Below are positions 18,283 through 25,730 of a stretch of 64,000 bases of DNA, piece by piece. Each line of letters begins with the position of its first letter. The first letter of the stretch is position 1. Source of the stretch: Streptomyces umbrinus (GTDB lineage Bacteria; Actinomycetota; Actinomycetes; Streptomycetales; Streptomycetaceae); assembly GCF_030817415.1 (NCBI RefSeq), contig NZ_JAUSZI010000002.1, positions 7,502,001-7,566,000 of the forward strand, given 5' to 3'. The translations under genes were made by a program, and so were the position numbers. The notes under the pieces were generated by a model that was given only the letters and a program-made list of their open reading frames with translations, was not told where the DNA came from and searched no databases.

Positions 18283-19344
18283 TCAGACGGTGTGGGTGGG
18301 GTAGTCGGTGTAGCCGACCACTCCGCCGCCGTAGAAGGTCGCCGGGTCGGGAGTGTTCAGCGGCGCGTCAGAGCGTAGCCGCTCGACCAGGTCCGGGTTG
18401 GCGAGCGCGAGGGCGCCGACGGCGACAAGGTCGGCCGTGCCGTTGTCGACGTCCTTGGCGCGGGTGGGCAGGTCGGCACCGGCCCGGTTGAGGATCAGCG
18501 TGGTCGGCCACAGCGCGCGCAGGGTGCCCAGCAGCGAGTCGTCGCCCGCGTGCATCACGTGGAGGTAGGCAAGGCCGAGCGGGCTGAGGGCGCGCAGGAG
18601 CGCCGGATACAGCTCGGCGGTGTCGGACTCGGCGATGTCGTTGTAGGGGTTTCCGGGAGAGATGCGCAGGCCGGTGCGGCCGGCACCGATCTCGTCGGCC
18701 ACGGCAGCGGCCACCTCGACGGCGAAGCGGATGCGGTTGTCGAGGGAGCCGCCGTAGCGGTCGGTGCGCTGGTTGGTGTTGTCGGACAGGAACTGGTGCA
18801 CCAGGTAGCCGTTGGCGGCGTGGATCTCCACGCCGTCGGCGCCTGCCGCGACGGCGGCCGCTGCGGCGCGGCGGAAGTCCTCGACGGTCGCCGCGACCTC
18901 CTGCGTCGACAGAGCACGGGGGACCGGCATCTCCTGGGGCCCGGACGCGGTGAACATCGCGCCCTGCGGCCGGATCGCCGAAGGGGCGACCGGCCGGCGC
19001 CCGTGGGGGGTGTTGTCGGGATGGGCGATGCGTCCGGTGTGCATCAGCTGGATGACGATCCGGCCGTCGGCCGCGTGCACGGCGTCGGTGACCTTGCGCC
19101 ACCCGGCGATCTGCTCGTCATTGTGTATGCCGGGAGTGAGGAGGTAGCCCTGGCCGTCTGCGGAGGGCTGGGTTCCCTCGGTGATGATGAGCGCGTGCGA
19201 GGCCCGCTGGGCGTAGTACTCGGCGTTCAGCTCGGTCGGCACGCCTTCAGGGGTGGAGCGGTCACGGGTCATGGGGGCCATGACCAGGCGGTGCGGGAGA
19301 GAGACGTCACCGACGGTGGTCGGCGTCCACAGGGAATTCAGCAT
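18283..19344 (-). CDS. Old Yellow Enzyme-type alkene reductase
   Basis: A 353-residue FMN-dependent NADH:flavin oxidoreductase. It has the start LPHRLVMAPMTRDRS, the substrate-binding His in EIHAANGYLVHQFLS, and NQRTDRYGGS, all diagnostic of the OYE/NemA group that reduces activated C=C bonds, nitro compounds or quinones. It shares a strand and short gaps with the MarR gene (11 bases) and the quinone-oxidoreductase-like gene (77 bases), forming an electrophile-response operon. Confidence 0.92.
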   Translation of the reverse strand: MLNSLWTPTTVGDVSLPHRLVMAPMTRDRSTPEGVPTELNAEYYAQRASHALIITEGTQPSADGQGYLLTPGIHNDEQIAGWRKVTDAVHAADGRIVIQLMHTGRIAHPDNTPHGRRPVAPSAIRPQGAMFTASGPQEMPVPRALSTQEVAATVEDFRRAAAAAVAAGADGVEIHAANGYLVHQFLSDNTNQRTDRYGGSLDNRIRFAVEVAAAVADEIGAGRTGLRISPGNPYNDIAESDTAELYPALLRALSPLGLAYLHVMHAGDDSLLGTLRALWPTTLILNRAGADLPTRAKDVDNGTADLVAVGALALANPDLVERLRSDAPLNTPDPATFYGGGVVGYTDYPTHTV

Positions 19345-19421
19345 GAATGGTCCTTCGGTGCGGTGATGGCCAGGTGGTCATCGGGAAAGCGAGGGGCGTG
19401 GCGGAGGAGAGGCGGGCGTGA

Positions 19422-20327
19422 TCAGTCGACGGTGAGGACGAGCTTGCCCCGGACATGCCCGGCATCGCTGACCTGCTGAGCCGTGGCGGCCTGATCGAGC
19501 GGGTAGGCGGTGACGGTGGTGACGACCTTGCCGGTCGCGGCATCCTGCGCCAGGGCGGCCAGACGGGCGGCCGAGCGTTCCTGGCCACCGCTGGCGAAGG
19601 TGATGCCGAGCTGGTGTGCGCGGAAGTCGGCGATGGTGACGATGCGCTCGGTGCCGCCCCGCAGGGCGATGGAGTCCTCAAGGGCTCCCTTCCCGGCCAC
19701 GTCGAACACCGCGTCCACGCCGTCGGGGGCCAGTGCCCGGACCCGCTCGACCAGGCCCTCGCCGTAAACGGTCGCGGTGGCGCCGAGCGAGGCGAGGTAG
19801 TCCTGGTTGGCGGGGCCGGCGGTGGCGATGACACGCGCTCCGCGGGCGGTGGCGACCTGGACCGCCAGGGTGCCGACCCCTCCGGCCGCGCCGTGCATCA
19901 GCACGGTCTCCCCGGCGGTGACGCCGAGAAGGTTCAGGACCCGCTCGGCCGTCTCGCTGGCCACCGGAAGCGCGACCGCGTGCTGCCAGTCGAGGCCGGC
20001 GGGCTTGGGGGCCACGGTGGTGGCCAGCGCGTACTGGGCGTACGAGCCGGTGTCCGACCATCCCAGCACCTCATCGCCCACCTGCACGTCCTGCACGCCC
20101 TCACCGAGGGCGTCCACCACCCCGGCGAGTTCGTGACCGGGGACGGAGGGCAGCGGCGTGGGGAACACGGCCTCCAGGGCCCCGGAGCGGATCTTGCCGT
20201 CCAGCGCGTTCAGCCCGGCCGCCTTCACGCGGACGCGGATCTGCCCGGGGCCGGGCTGCGGGACCTCGATGTCCGCCTGGTGCAGCACGTCCGGGCCGCC
20301 AAACTGGTCGAAAACGATTGCTTCCAT
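19422..20327 (-). CDS. Zinc-free NADP-dependent quinone oxidoreductase-like enzyme
   Basis: A 301-residue medium-chain dehydrogenase/reductase lacking the zinc ligands: GHELAG is present without a structural Cys cluster. The NADPH loop is GAAGGVGTLAVQ. The ATG at 20327 has GGAG upstream and matches the family's MEAIVFDQFGGP start. It leads the redox operon (this gene, OYE, MarR, perhaps the NmrA-like gene). Its upstream 80 bases contain three related palindromic boxes (20344-20407), the probable MarR operator. Confidence 0.9.
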   Translation of the reverse strand: MEAIVFDQFGGPDVLHQADIEVPQPGPGQIRVRVKAAGLNALDGKIRSGALEAVFPTPLPSVPGHELAGVVDALGEGVQDVQVGDEVLGWSDTGSYAQYALATTVAPKPAGLDWQHAVALPVASETAERVLNLLGVTAGETVLMHGAAGGVGTLAVQVATARGARVIATAGPANQDYLASLGATATVYGEGLVERVRALAPDGVDAVFDVAGKGALEDSIALRGGTERIVTIADFRAHQLGITFASGGQERSAARLAALAQDAATGKVVTTVTAYPLDQAATAQQVSDAGHVRGKLVLTVD

Positions 20328-20343
20328 GATGACTCCATTTCCT

Positions 20344-20407
20344 TTGGCCACCAAAAGTGTGGCTGGCCACCTAATCAACGTAACAGTAATCATGTGGCTA
20401 GCCAAGT
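20344..20407 (-). promoter_or_regulatory. Triple TGGCYAGCCA operator region
   Basis: Within 64 bases upstream of the oxidoreductase start are three related palindromes: TTGGCTAGCCAC, GTGGCCAGCCAC and TTGGTGGCCAA. They frame an AT-rich stretch (ATGATTACTGTTACGTTGATTA) suitable for a promoter. This arrangement fits binding of the cluster's MarR regulator as several dimers. Confidence 0.55.
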
Positions 20408-20470
20408 ATTTGCGGACGTGGGGGTGAAGGTAGCCACTGCGGCTCGCTTCGGGGTGCGCCGACCACTTGT

Positions 20471-20614
20471 GTGGCCGACCACGTAAACGAACGCGGCGAC
20501 CGCCAGGGTGTGCCCGTACCGCAGATCGCCCAGAAACTCGTCATCACCTCGGGCAAGAACAAGGGCCAGAGCCCCTCGGTCGCCGCTCGTCGACCTGATC
20601 CGCTGCCCAAGTAA
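20471..20614 (+). pseudogene. Serine recombinase C-terminal fragment
   Basis: Forty-seven codons ending in TAA read VADHVNERGD then VPQIAQKLVITSGKNKG and SPSVA, the typical last segment of a Streptomyces serine recombinase/resolvase. The catalytic N-terminal domain is absent upstream. The last few codons run straight into the end of the tyrosine-integrase fragment on the other strand, so this is a junction of two decayed recombinase genes. Confidence 0.55.
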
Positions 20615-20764
20615 CCGAAGAGGCGGATGAGGTGGAGGGGGTCGTCGGTGTGCTGGGCCTCGTTGAGGATGCGGTCCACGCGCAGACGGCTGGTCTGGTG
20701 GTGGGCCGGCGTCGGTGGCGTTCGGCCAGCCACTGCCGTGTCAGACACCCCATGTCGTTTGAGG

Positions 20765-21991
20765 TCAAGCGGCATGGGTGTGGGTGTGGTGTGACCAGGC
20801 GGTCGCTTCGTCGTAGTGGGTGCGGGTTTTGAGGCAGCCGTGGAGGATGCCGACGAGGCGGTTGCCGACCTGGCGGAGGGCCGGGTTGTAACCCGTTTCG
20901 CGGGCGCGTTGCTTGTCGTAGTAGTGGCGGGCGCCGGGTGAGGCGCGCAGGGCTGCGAATGCCTGGCGCTGGAGGGCGTCGGCGAGGCGGTTGTTGCGGA
21001 CGTAACGGGCCTGGACGGTGCGGCTCTTGCCGGAGGCCCGGGTGACGGGGCTGGTGCCGGCGTAGTTCTTGCGGGCCTTCGCGGACGCGTAGCGGCTGGG
21101 GTCGTCTCCGAACTCGGCGAGCACCCGGGCGCCGGTGATCTCTGCGATGCCGGGCATCGAGAGGTAGATCTCAGCATCCGGGTGCGCCAGAAAATGGGCC
21201 TTCACCTGTACTTCCAGCGCGGCTATCTGCTCATTCAGCGCGATGATCAGCCGTGCGTGGGCGGTGGCGGTGGCCGCGTAGGCGGCCGTGACGGGCTCGG
21301 GCAGGCCCAGCTGCGGCTCGCGCAGGGCGGTCTGAATGGTCGCGGCCTTCGCGTCGCGGTGGCGGCGGCGGTGACGGGCCAGGACCGCGGTGATCTGGGT
21401 GCGCGTCAGCTTCGCCCCGACTGCGGGGGTGGGCGCCTTGATCAGCAGTTCCAGGGCGTCCGTGCTGGTCAGCTCCAGGTCTGCGTAAGCGGACAGGGCG
21501 GCGGGGAAGTACTCCCGCAGCGTGCTGCGCAGACGCTGGAAAGTGCGGGTACGTTCCCAGATCATGGTCTGGTGGGCACGGGCGACGACCTTGACGGCCT
21601 GGGCCTGCTCACTGTCGCCGGCGACGGGCCGCAGTTGGTCCCGGTCGATACGGACCATGTCCGCGAGCGCGTGCGCGTCGCCCTTGTCACTCTTCGCGCC
21701 GGACGTGCCGTACCGCTCCTTGAACCGGGCGACCTGCCTCGGGTTGATGGCGTAGACCTGGTAGCCGGAGGCGATCAGGGTCTGCACCCACGAGCCCCGG
21801 TCAGTCTCAATCCCCATCACCACCGCAGCCGGATCCAGGTCCCTGCCACCGTGCTTCGCGAGGAGCTCGTGCAGCTTCGCGATCCCCTGCACGCCCTCCG
21901 GCAGCCTCGCCGCAGCGAGTTTCCGGCCTGCCTCGTCCTGGACCTCGATGTCATGATGGTCTTCGGCCCAGTCATCGCCGATCAGCAGCAA
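20765..21991 (-). CDS. IS110-family DEDD transposase (bridge recombinase)
   Basis: A 408-residue transposase. The N-terminal RuvC-like DEDD domain shows Asp in LLIGDDW (residue 6 or 7), Glu62 in GIETDRGSW and Asp102/Asp105 in KSDKGDA. The C-terminal IS116/IS110/IS902 domain has MPGIAEITGARVLAEFGD and the catalytic-serine segment PVTRASGKS. TTG at 21991 is preceded by AGGAGG at a good distance and matches the family's usual start; a GTG at 22012 would add seven residues overlapping that ribosome site. It appears intact, so the element may still be active. It works with a bridge RNA from the non-coding end, proposed upstream. Confidence 0.92.
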   Translation of the reverse strand: MLLIGDDWAEDHHDIEVQDEAGRKLAAARLPEGVQGIAKLHELLAKHGGRDLDPAAVVMGIETDRGSWVQTLIASGYQVYAINPRQVARFKERYGTSGAKSDKGDAHALADMVRIDRDQLRPVAGDSEQAQAVKVVARAHQTMIWERTRTFQRLRSTLREYFPAALSAYADLELTSTDALELLIKAPTPAVGAKLTRTQITAVLARHRRRHRDAKAATIQTALREPQLGLPEPVTAAYAATATAHARLIIALNEQIAALEVQVKAHFLAHPDAEIYLSMPGIAEITGARVLAEFGDDPSRYASAKARKNYAGTSPVTRASGKSRTVQARYVRNNRLADALQRQAFAALRASPGARHYYDKQRARETGYNPALRQVGNRLVGILHGCLKTRTHYDEATAWSHHTHTHAA

Positions 21992-22230
21992 CTTTCCCTC
22001 CTTGCACGGCACTTCGCTTCCTGCAGCCCGCGGAAGGCGGCGCGCGGCCTAATGGATCCAGTGCTCACGCCCCACTGCCCGGCGGGCACGCCACCCCATC
22101 AGCGGTCTGGCCTCCCGGCCGACCAGCAGGGGCACGGTCTGACACCAGAACTCGACTGCTTCCGGCGGCGAAAGTGCTCACCTGCTGGCGGCTACGGCAC
22201 CGAGTCTCTCCGACCCGGCAGGTCCCATTA
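21992..22230 (-). ncRNA. Candidate IS110 bridge RNA in the left end
   Basis: The 239-base non-coding end upstream of the transposase is where IS110 elements encode their bridge RNA. On the RNA strand, 5' to 3', are GTGTCAG (22145-22139), complementary to the core plus right half of the occupied target (CTGACAC); ATGGGGTG (22099-22092), identical to the element's right end at 20753-20746; and CCATTAG (22055-22049), complementary to the left end CTAATGG. This is the order target loop then donor loop seen in IS621. A left-target guide is not obvious. Folding was not computed. Confidence 0.55.
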
Positions 22231-22934
22231 GGCGGTAGGTGAGTTCGTCCAGGTAGAGGGTGTGGACGGGCTTGCCGGTGCGGCGCACGAGGAGGGTGGC
22301 GCGGCTGTGGCCGAGGTCGTCCAGCAGCAGATGGCGCTGGTCGTGGACGCTCAGGGCGTGCGCGGCGGCGAGCGCGAAGCTGAGCCGGTCGCGGGCGTGG
22401 GGAGGCAGCCGAGAGCGCCGCGCAGCATGTCGTCGGCCAGCGGTCGCGGCAGCACGACGGCGGTGGTCAGGGAGACAGCGCGGGCCGGGTCGCGGAAGAT
22501 GAGTCTCTCGCGTTTGAGGGCGTGAAACAGGGAGCGCAGGGCGGTGGCCAGGGACTTGGGGGCTTCTCCCTGTACCGGTTCGAGGGCCTGCTCGAATGTG
22601 GGCACGGGTGACGGCCCGCAGATTGGTGATGCCGTCCTCGTACCAGGTGTGCAGCGGGGGCGCGGCCAGGCGCAGGTAGGAGCAGATGGTCGACGGGGCG
22701 AGCGGCCGGCTGGGTCATTGGGCCGTGCCGCACAGGACGTCGATCCACCGGTTGAGCGGGCCGCGGAACGGGGGGCGGTGTCGGCGAGGTGCCGGGCCCC
22801 GGCCAAGGCCGCATCCGAGTGCCGGTCGGGGGCGAGACGTCCGGTCAGGCGCAGGTAGTTGATGACGCGTGCGCCATGGAAGTGCTTACGGCGGGCGATC
22901 AGCCGCACGTCCTCCTCCGGCAGCGTGGCTGGGC

Positions 22935-23153
22935 GCGCAGCTCCCCGCGCCCCTGAAGGGCTTCAAATGACCACCCACTCTCCGGCAGCCGCTCTCCTCC
23001 CTGAGGGGTCGTGTCGGGGTTTCCGATCGCAGCACGACCTCTGATGGGCAACGTGTAGGCGCTGGATGACACAGCTGCGATCGGATGCCCCGTCGCGGCC
23101 CCGACCGGACGACAAACGGCAGGCGCATCTTTCAGGGGCGCGGGGAACTGCGC
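22935..23153 (+). repeat. Composite inverted repeat, copy A
   Basis: One of three copies of a ~220-base element. Outer arms are the dispersed repeat in inverted orientation (22935-22954 and 23134-23153). Inside is an 18-base stem pair, 23016-23033 with 23074-23091 (two mismatches), around a 40-base loop containing ACGACCTCTGATGGGCAAC and GGATGACACA. It sits against the integrase remnant's truncated 5' end. Copies B and C are at 40608 and 62531. Confidence 0.8.
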
Positions 23154-23190
23154 GACCAGCCACACACAACCCGCACCCAACACCCCAACC

Positions 23191-24243
23191 TCAGGAGTTC
23201 TTGGGCGCCCCCGTAGACCCCCGCACCATCAACTCCCCCCGAATCGTGGCAATCCCCCCAGGCGGAGCCTCCTCCCGCCCCATCGCGATCCGCCCAGCCC
23301 GAGTCCCCGCCTCCGCCAACGGCAACCGCACAGTCGTCAACGCAGGCACCGCGTCAATGCTGAAGGGAAGATCATCGAACCCCACGACAGACACGTCATC
23401 CGGAATCCGCAACCCGGAGTCCCGCAGAGCAGCACACGCCCCAAGCGCAACCGTGTCGTTCGCCGCGACAACAGCCGTCAACTCCGGATCACGACGCAGC
23501 AGTTCAAGAGTCGCCTCGTACCCGGCCCGCCGGTCGTACCGTCCATGCACGGTCCGCGAAGCCTCGTCAGGGATGCCGTGCGCGGCAAGCGCGTCCCGAT
23601 GCCCCTCCAGCCGATGCCGAGTCGTCGTACGCTCCTCGGGCCCCGCGATATACCCCATCCGCCGATGCCCGAGCTCGATCAGATGCTCGGTGAGCCGCCG
23701 CCCCCCACCCCGGTTGTCGAAGGTGAGAGCGACCGCGTCGGTGTCGGCCGGCGCGGGCGGTCGCCCGCACAGCACGACCCGCGTCCCCGCGGCCGCAAGC
23801 TTGCGCAGCTTCGTGGCCACGGCCTCCGCATGCGCGGTGTTCTCCACGGCCCCACCGGTCAGCACGACCGCCGCGGCCCGCTGACGCTGAAGCAGCGTGA
23901 GATACGTGAGCTCCCGCTCGGCGGAACCCCCGGTGTTGCACACGACAGCGAGCCGCTCCCCACCGGCCCGACCCCCCGGCCCCCCGATCTCCCCCTGGAT
24001 CGCCCCCGCCATGATCCCGAAGAACGGGTCGGCGATGTCGTTCACCAGAATCCCGACCAGGTCGGACGTCGCCGCGGCGAGCGCGCTCGCGGGGCCGTTC
24101 AGTACATAATCCAGCTCGTCCACGGCCCGCAGCACCCGCTCACGGGTGGAGGCGGCCACGGGATAGTTCCCGTTCAGCACGCGCGACACCGTCGCGGGCG
24201 AGACCTGCGCGCGGGCCGCCACGTCCGCCAGGGTCACCGTCAT
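23191..24243 (-). CDS. LacI-family transcriptional regulator
   Basis: A 350-residue LacI/GalR repressor: N-terminal HTH (VTLADVAARAQVSPATVSRVLNG) with hinge helix (LNGPASALA), then a periplasmic-binding-protein-like sensor domain with GFDDLPFSI near the end. It is divergent from the oxidoreductase/DUF993/isomerase operon and probably represses it until a sugar or polyol intermediate binds. The ATG at 24243 was chosen because GGAGG lies six bases upstream and the HTH begins at once; longer upstream readings are out of keeping with the family. A palindromic LacI-type operator lies at 24468-24481. Confidence 0.92.
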   Translation of the reverse strand: MTVTLADVAARAQVSPATVSRVLNGNYPVAASTRERVLRAVDELDYVLNGPASALAAATSDLVGILVNDIADPFFGIMAGAIQGEIGGPGGRAGGERLAVVCNTGGSAERELTYLTLLQRQRAAAVVLTGGAVENTAHAEAVATKLRKLAAAGTRVVLCGRPPAPADTDAVALTFDNRGGGRRLTEHLIELGHRRMGYIAGPEERTTTRHRLEGHRDALAAHGIPDEASRTVHGRYDRRAGYEATLELLRRDPELTAVVAANDTVALGACAALRDSGLRIPDDVSVVGFDDLPFSIDAVPALTTVRLPLAEAGTRAGRIAMGREEAPPGGIATIRGELMVRGSTGAPKNS

Positions 24244-24572
24244 CTTCGTCGTCCTCCGGTCGCGCATCTCGTCATACGTCTCGTCCAAGCCCCTGCACAC
24301 GCGGGCGCTCCAAGCCCCGACGCGCACGTGCACACACCGCACGGGCACACCGCACCGCTCCGTGCAGACCTTAAGGCCGAACCCCCCAGTTGTTCGCCCC
24401 CTCGAACAACTCATCCCCGTCACGGTCTTGTCCAGACCGCTCCTCAGAGGCTAGCTTCTCTACATATAGAAAGCGCTTGCTGTGACGCTCACCAGTTCAC
24501 CAGGGTGCACCGGACGTACCGGGGTCCACCTGTGGGGCGTACGCGGCGCGGGACGCGTACGAAGGGAATCAC
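24244..24572. other. Divergent control region of the LacI operon
   Basis: A 329-base gap without a gene. It holds the promoter and operator of the Gfo/Idh operon near its right end (24428-24481, separate entry). The left 180 bases are GC-rich and contain no clear motif. Confidence 0.6.
24428..24481 (+). promoter_or_regulatory. Promoter with LacI operator for the Gfo/Idh operon
   Basis: TTGTCC (24428-24433) and TAGCTT (24452-24457), 18 bases apart, resemble -35 and -10 boxes. Just downstream AGAAAGCGCTTGCT (24468-24481) has the palindromic AAGCGCTT core with central CG that LacI-family proteins bind, so repression by the divergently encoded LacI protein is likely. Confidence 0.6.
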
Positions 24573-25730
24573 GTGACACGCAAGACGGTGCGCATCGCGA
24601 TGAACGGTGTGACGGGGCGCATGGGCTACCGCCAGCACCTCGTCCGCTCGATCCTCGCCCTGCGCGAACAGGGCGGTCTCGACCTCGGCGACGGCACCGT
24701 GCTGTGGCCCGAGCCGGTCCTCGTCGGCCGCCGCGAGCACGCCCTGAAGGCACTCGCGGAGCAGCACGGCCTGGACCCGGCGAACATCTCCACGGACGTC
24801 GACGCGGTCCTCGCCGACCCGACCGTCGAGATCTACTTCGACGCCCAGGTCACCTCGGCCCGCGAGGAGGCGCTCCAGAAGGCGATCGCCGCGGGCAAGC
24901 ACATCTACACCGAGAAGCCGACCGCGACGGGCCTGGACGGCGCCCTGGAACTGGCCCGCCTGGCCACCGCCGCCGGCATCAAGCACGGCGTGGTCCAGGA
25001 CAAGCTCTTCCTCCCGGGCCTGCTCAAGCTGAAGCGGCTCATCGACGGCGGCTTCTTCGGCCGCATCCTCTCCATCCGCGGAGAGTTCGGCTACTGGGTC
25101 TTCGAGGGCGACTGGCAGTCGGCCCAGCGCCCGTCCTGGAATTACCGCTCCGAGGACGGCGGTGGCATCGTTGTCGACATGTTCCCGCACTGGGAGTACG
25201 TACTCCACGAGCTGTTCGGCCGCGTGAAGTCCGTCCAGGCCCTGACCGCCACGCACATCCCGCAGCGCTGGGACGAGCAGGACAAGCCGTACGACGCCAC
25301 GGCCGACGACGCCGCCTACGGTGTCTTCGAACTCGAAGGCGGAGCGATCGCCCAGATCAACTCCTCCTGGGCCGTTCGCGTCAACCGTGACGAACTCGTC
25401 GAGTTCCAGGTCGACGGCACCGAGGGCTCGGCCGTCGCGGGCCTGCGCAACTGCCGTGTCCAGCACCGCAGTTCGACACCCAAGCCGGTCTGGAACCCCG
25501 ACATCCCCGCCACCTACTCCTTCCGCGACCAGTGGCAGGAGATCCCCGACAACGCCGAGTTCGACAACGGCTTCAAGGCCCAGTGGGAGCTCTTCCTCAA
25601 GCACGTCTACGCCGACGCGCCCTACCACTGGGACCTGCTGGCCGGCGCCCGCGGCGTCCAGCTCGCCGAACTGGGCCTGAAGTCCTCGGCCGAGGGCCGC
25701 CGCTTCGACGTACCGGAGATCGCGCTGTGA
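24573..25730 (+). CDS. Gfo/Idh/MocA-family sugar or inositol dehydrogenase
   Basis: A 385-residue NAD(P)-dependent oxidoreductase with a Rossmann start (IAMNGVTGRMGYR) and the family hallmark GKHIYTEKP (Lys is catalytic). The C-terminal half holds the sandwich domain with the substrate pocket (MFPHWEYVL). Members oxidise sugars, inositols or their derivatives. The next gene (DUF993) overlaps its stop by GTGA, so the two are cotranslated. With the third gene (isomerase) it forms a catabolic module under LacI control. The exact substrate is unknown. Confidence 0.9.
   Translation: MTRKTVRIAMNGVTGRMGYRQHLVRSILALREQGGLDLGDGTVLWPEPVLVGRREHALKALAEQHGLDPANISTDVDAVLADPTVEIYFDAQVTSAREEALQKAIAAGKHIYTEKPTATGLDGALELARLATAAGIKHGVVQDKLFLPGLLKLKRLIDGGFFGRILSIRGEFGYWVFEGDWQSAQRPSWNYRSEDGGGIVVDMFPHWEYVLHELFGRVKSVQALTATHIPQRWDEQDKPYDATADDAAYGVFELEGGAIAQINSSWAVRVNRDELVEFQVDGTEGSAVAGLRNCRVQHRSSTPKPVWNPDIPATYSFRDQWQEIPDNAEFDNGFKAQWELFLKHVYADAPYHWDLLAGARGVQLAELGLKSSAEGRRFDVPEIAL

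Larger units (their letters stand above)
20744..22231 (-). mobile_element. IS110-family insertion sequence, ~1.49 kb
   Basis: Boundaries are inferred by rejoining the interrupted integrase. Minus-strand sequence reads ...CTCACCTACCGC-CT-AATGGG at the upstream end and GGGGTGT-CT-GACACGGCAG at the downstream end; removing one CT and everything between restores the integrase frame (LTYR then LTRQWLAER). A CT core flanking the element is what IS110 elements such as IS621 use. The element has 239 bases before the transposase and 20 after it, with no long terminal inverted repeats or target duplication, as expected for IS110. Confidence 0.75.
20616..22925 (-). pseudogene. Tyrosine-type integrase pseudogene, split by IS110
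   Basis: Minus-strand remains of a large tyrosine recombinase. The 5' part (22925-22232) reads EEDVRLIARRKHFHGARVINYL, then shifts frame to GPLNRWIDVLCG followed by a stop, and later returns as ALAAAHALSVHDQRHLLLDDLG ... LYLDELTYR. The 3' part (20744-20616) continues LTRQWLAERHRR, then in another frame LRVDRILNEAQHTDDPLHL and IRLFG, the usual end of these integrases. The two parts rejoin in frame at the IS110 core. At least three frame disruptions and a lost N-terminus show it is dead. Confidence 0.7.

Noticed and set aside
16382..20327. A secondary-metabolite (polyketide or terpene) gene cluster around the redox enzymes
   Set aside because: The oxidoreductases alone are typical of electrophile stress operons; no synthase, carrier or tailoring genes adjoin them.
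20400..23160. A functional integrative element (prophage or ICE) carrying the redox operon
   Set aside because: Both recombinase genes are fragments or frameshifted, and I found no att repeats, tRNA or replication and transfer genes nearby.
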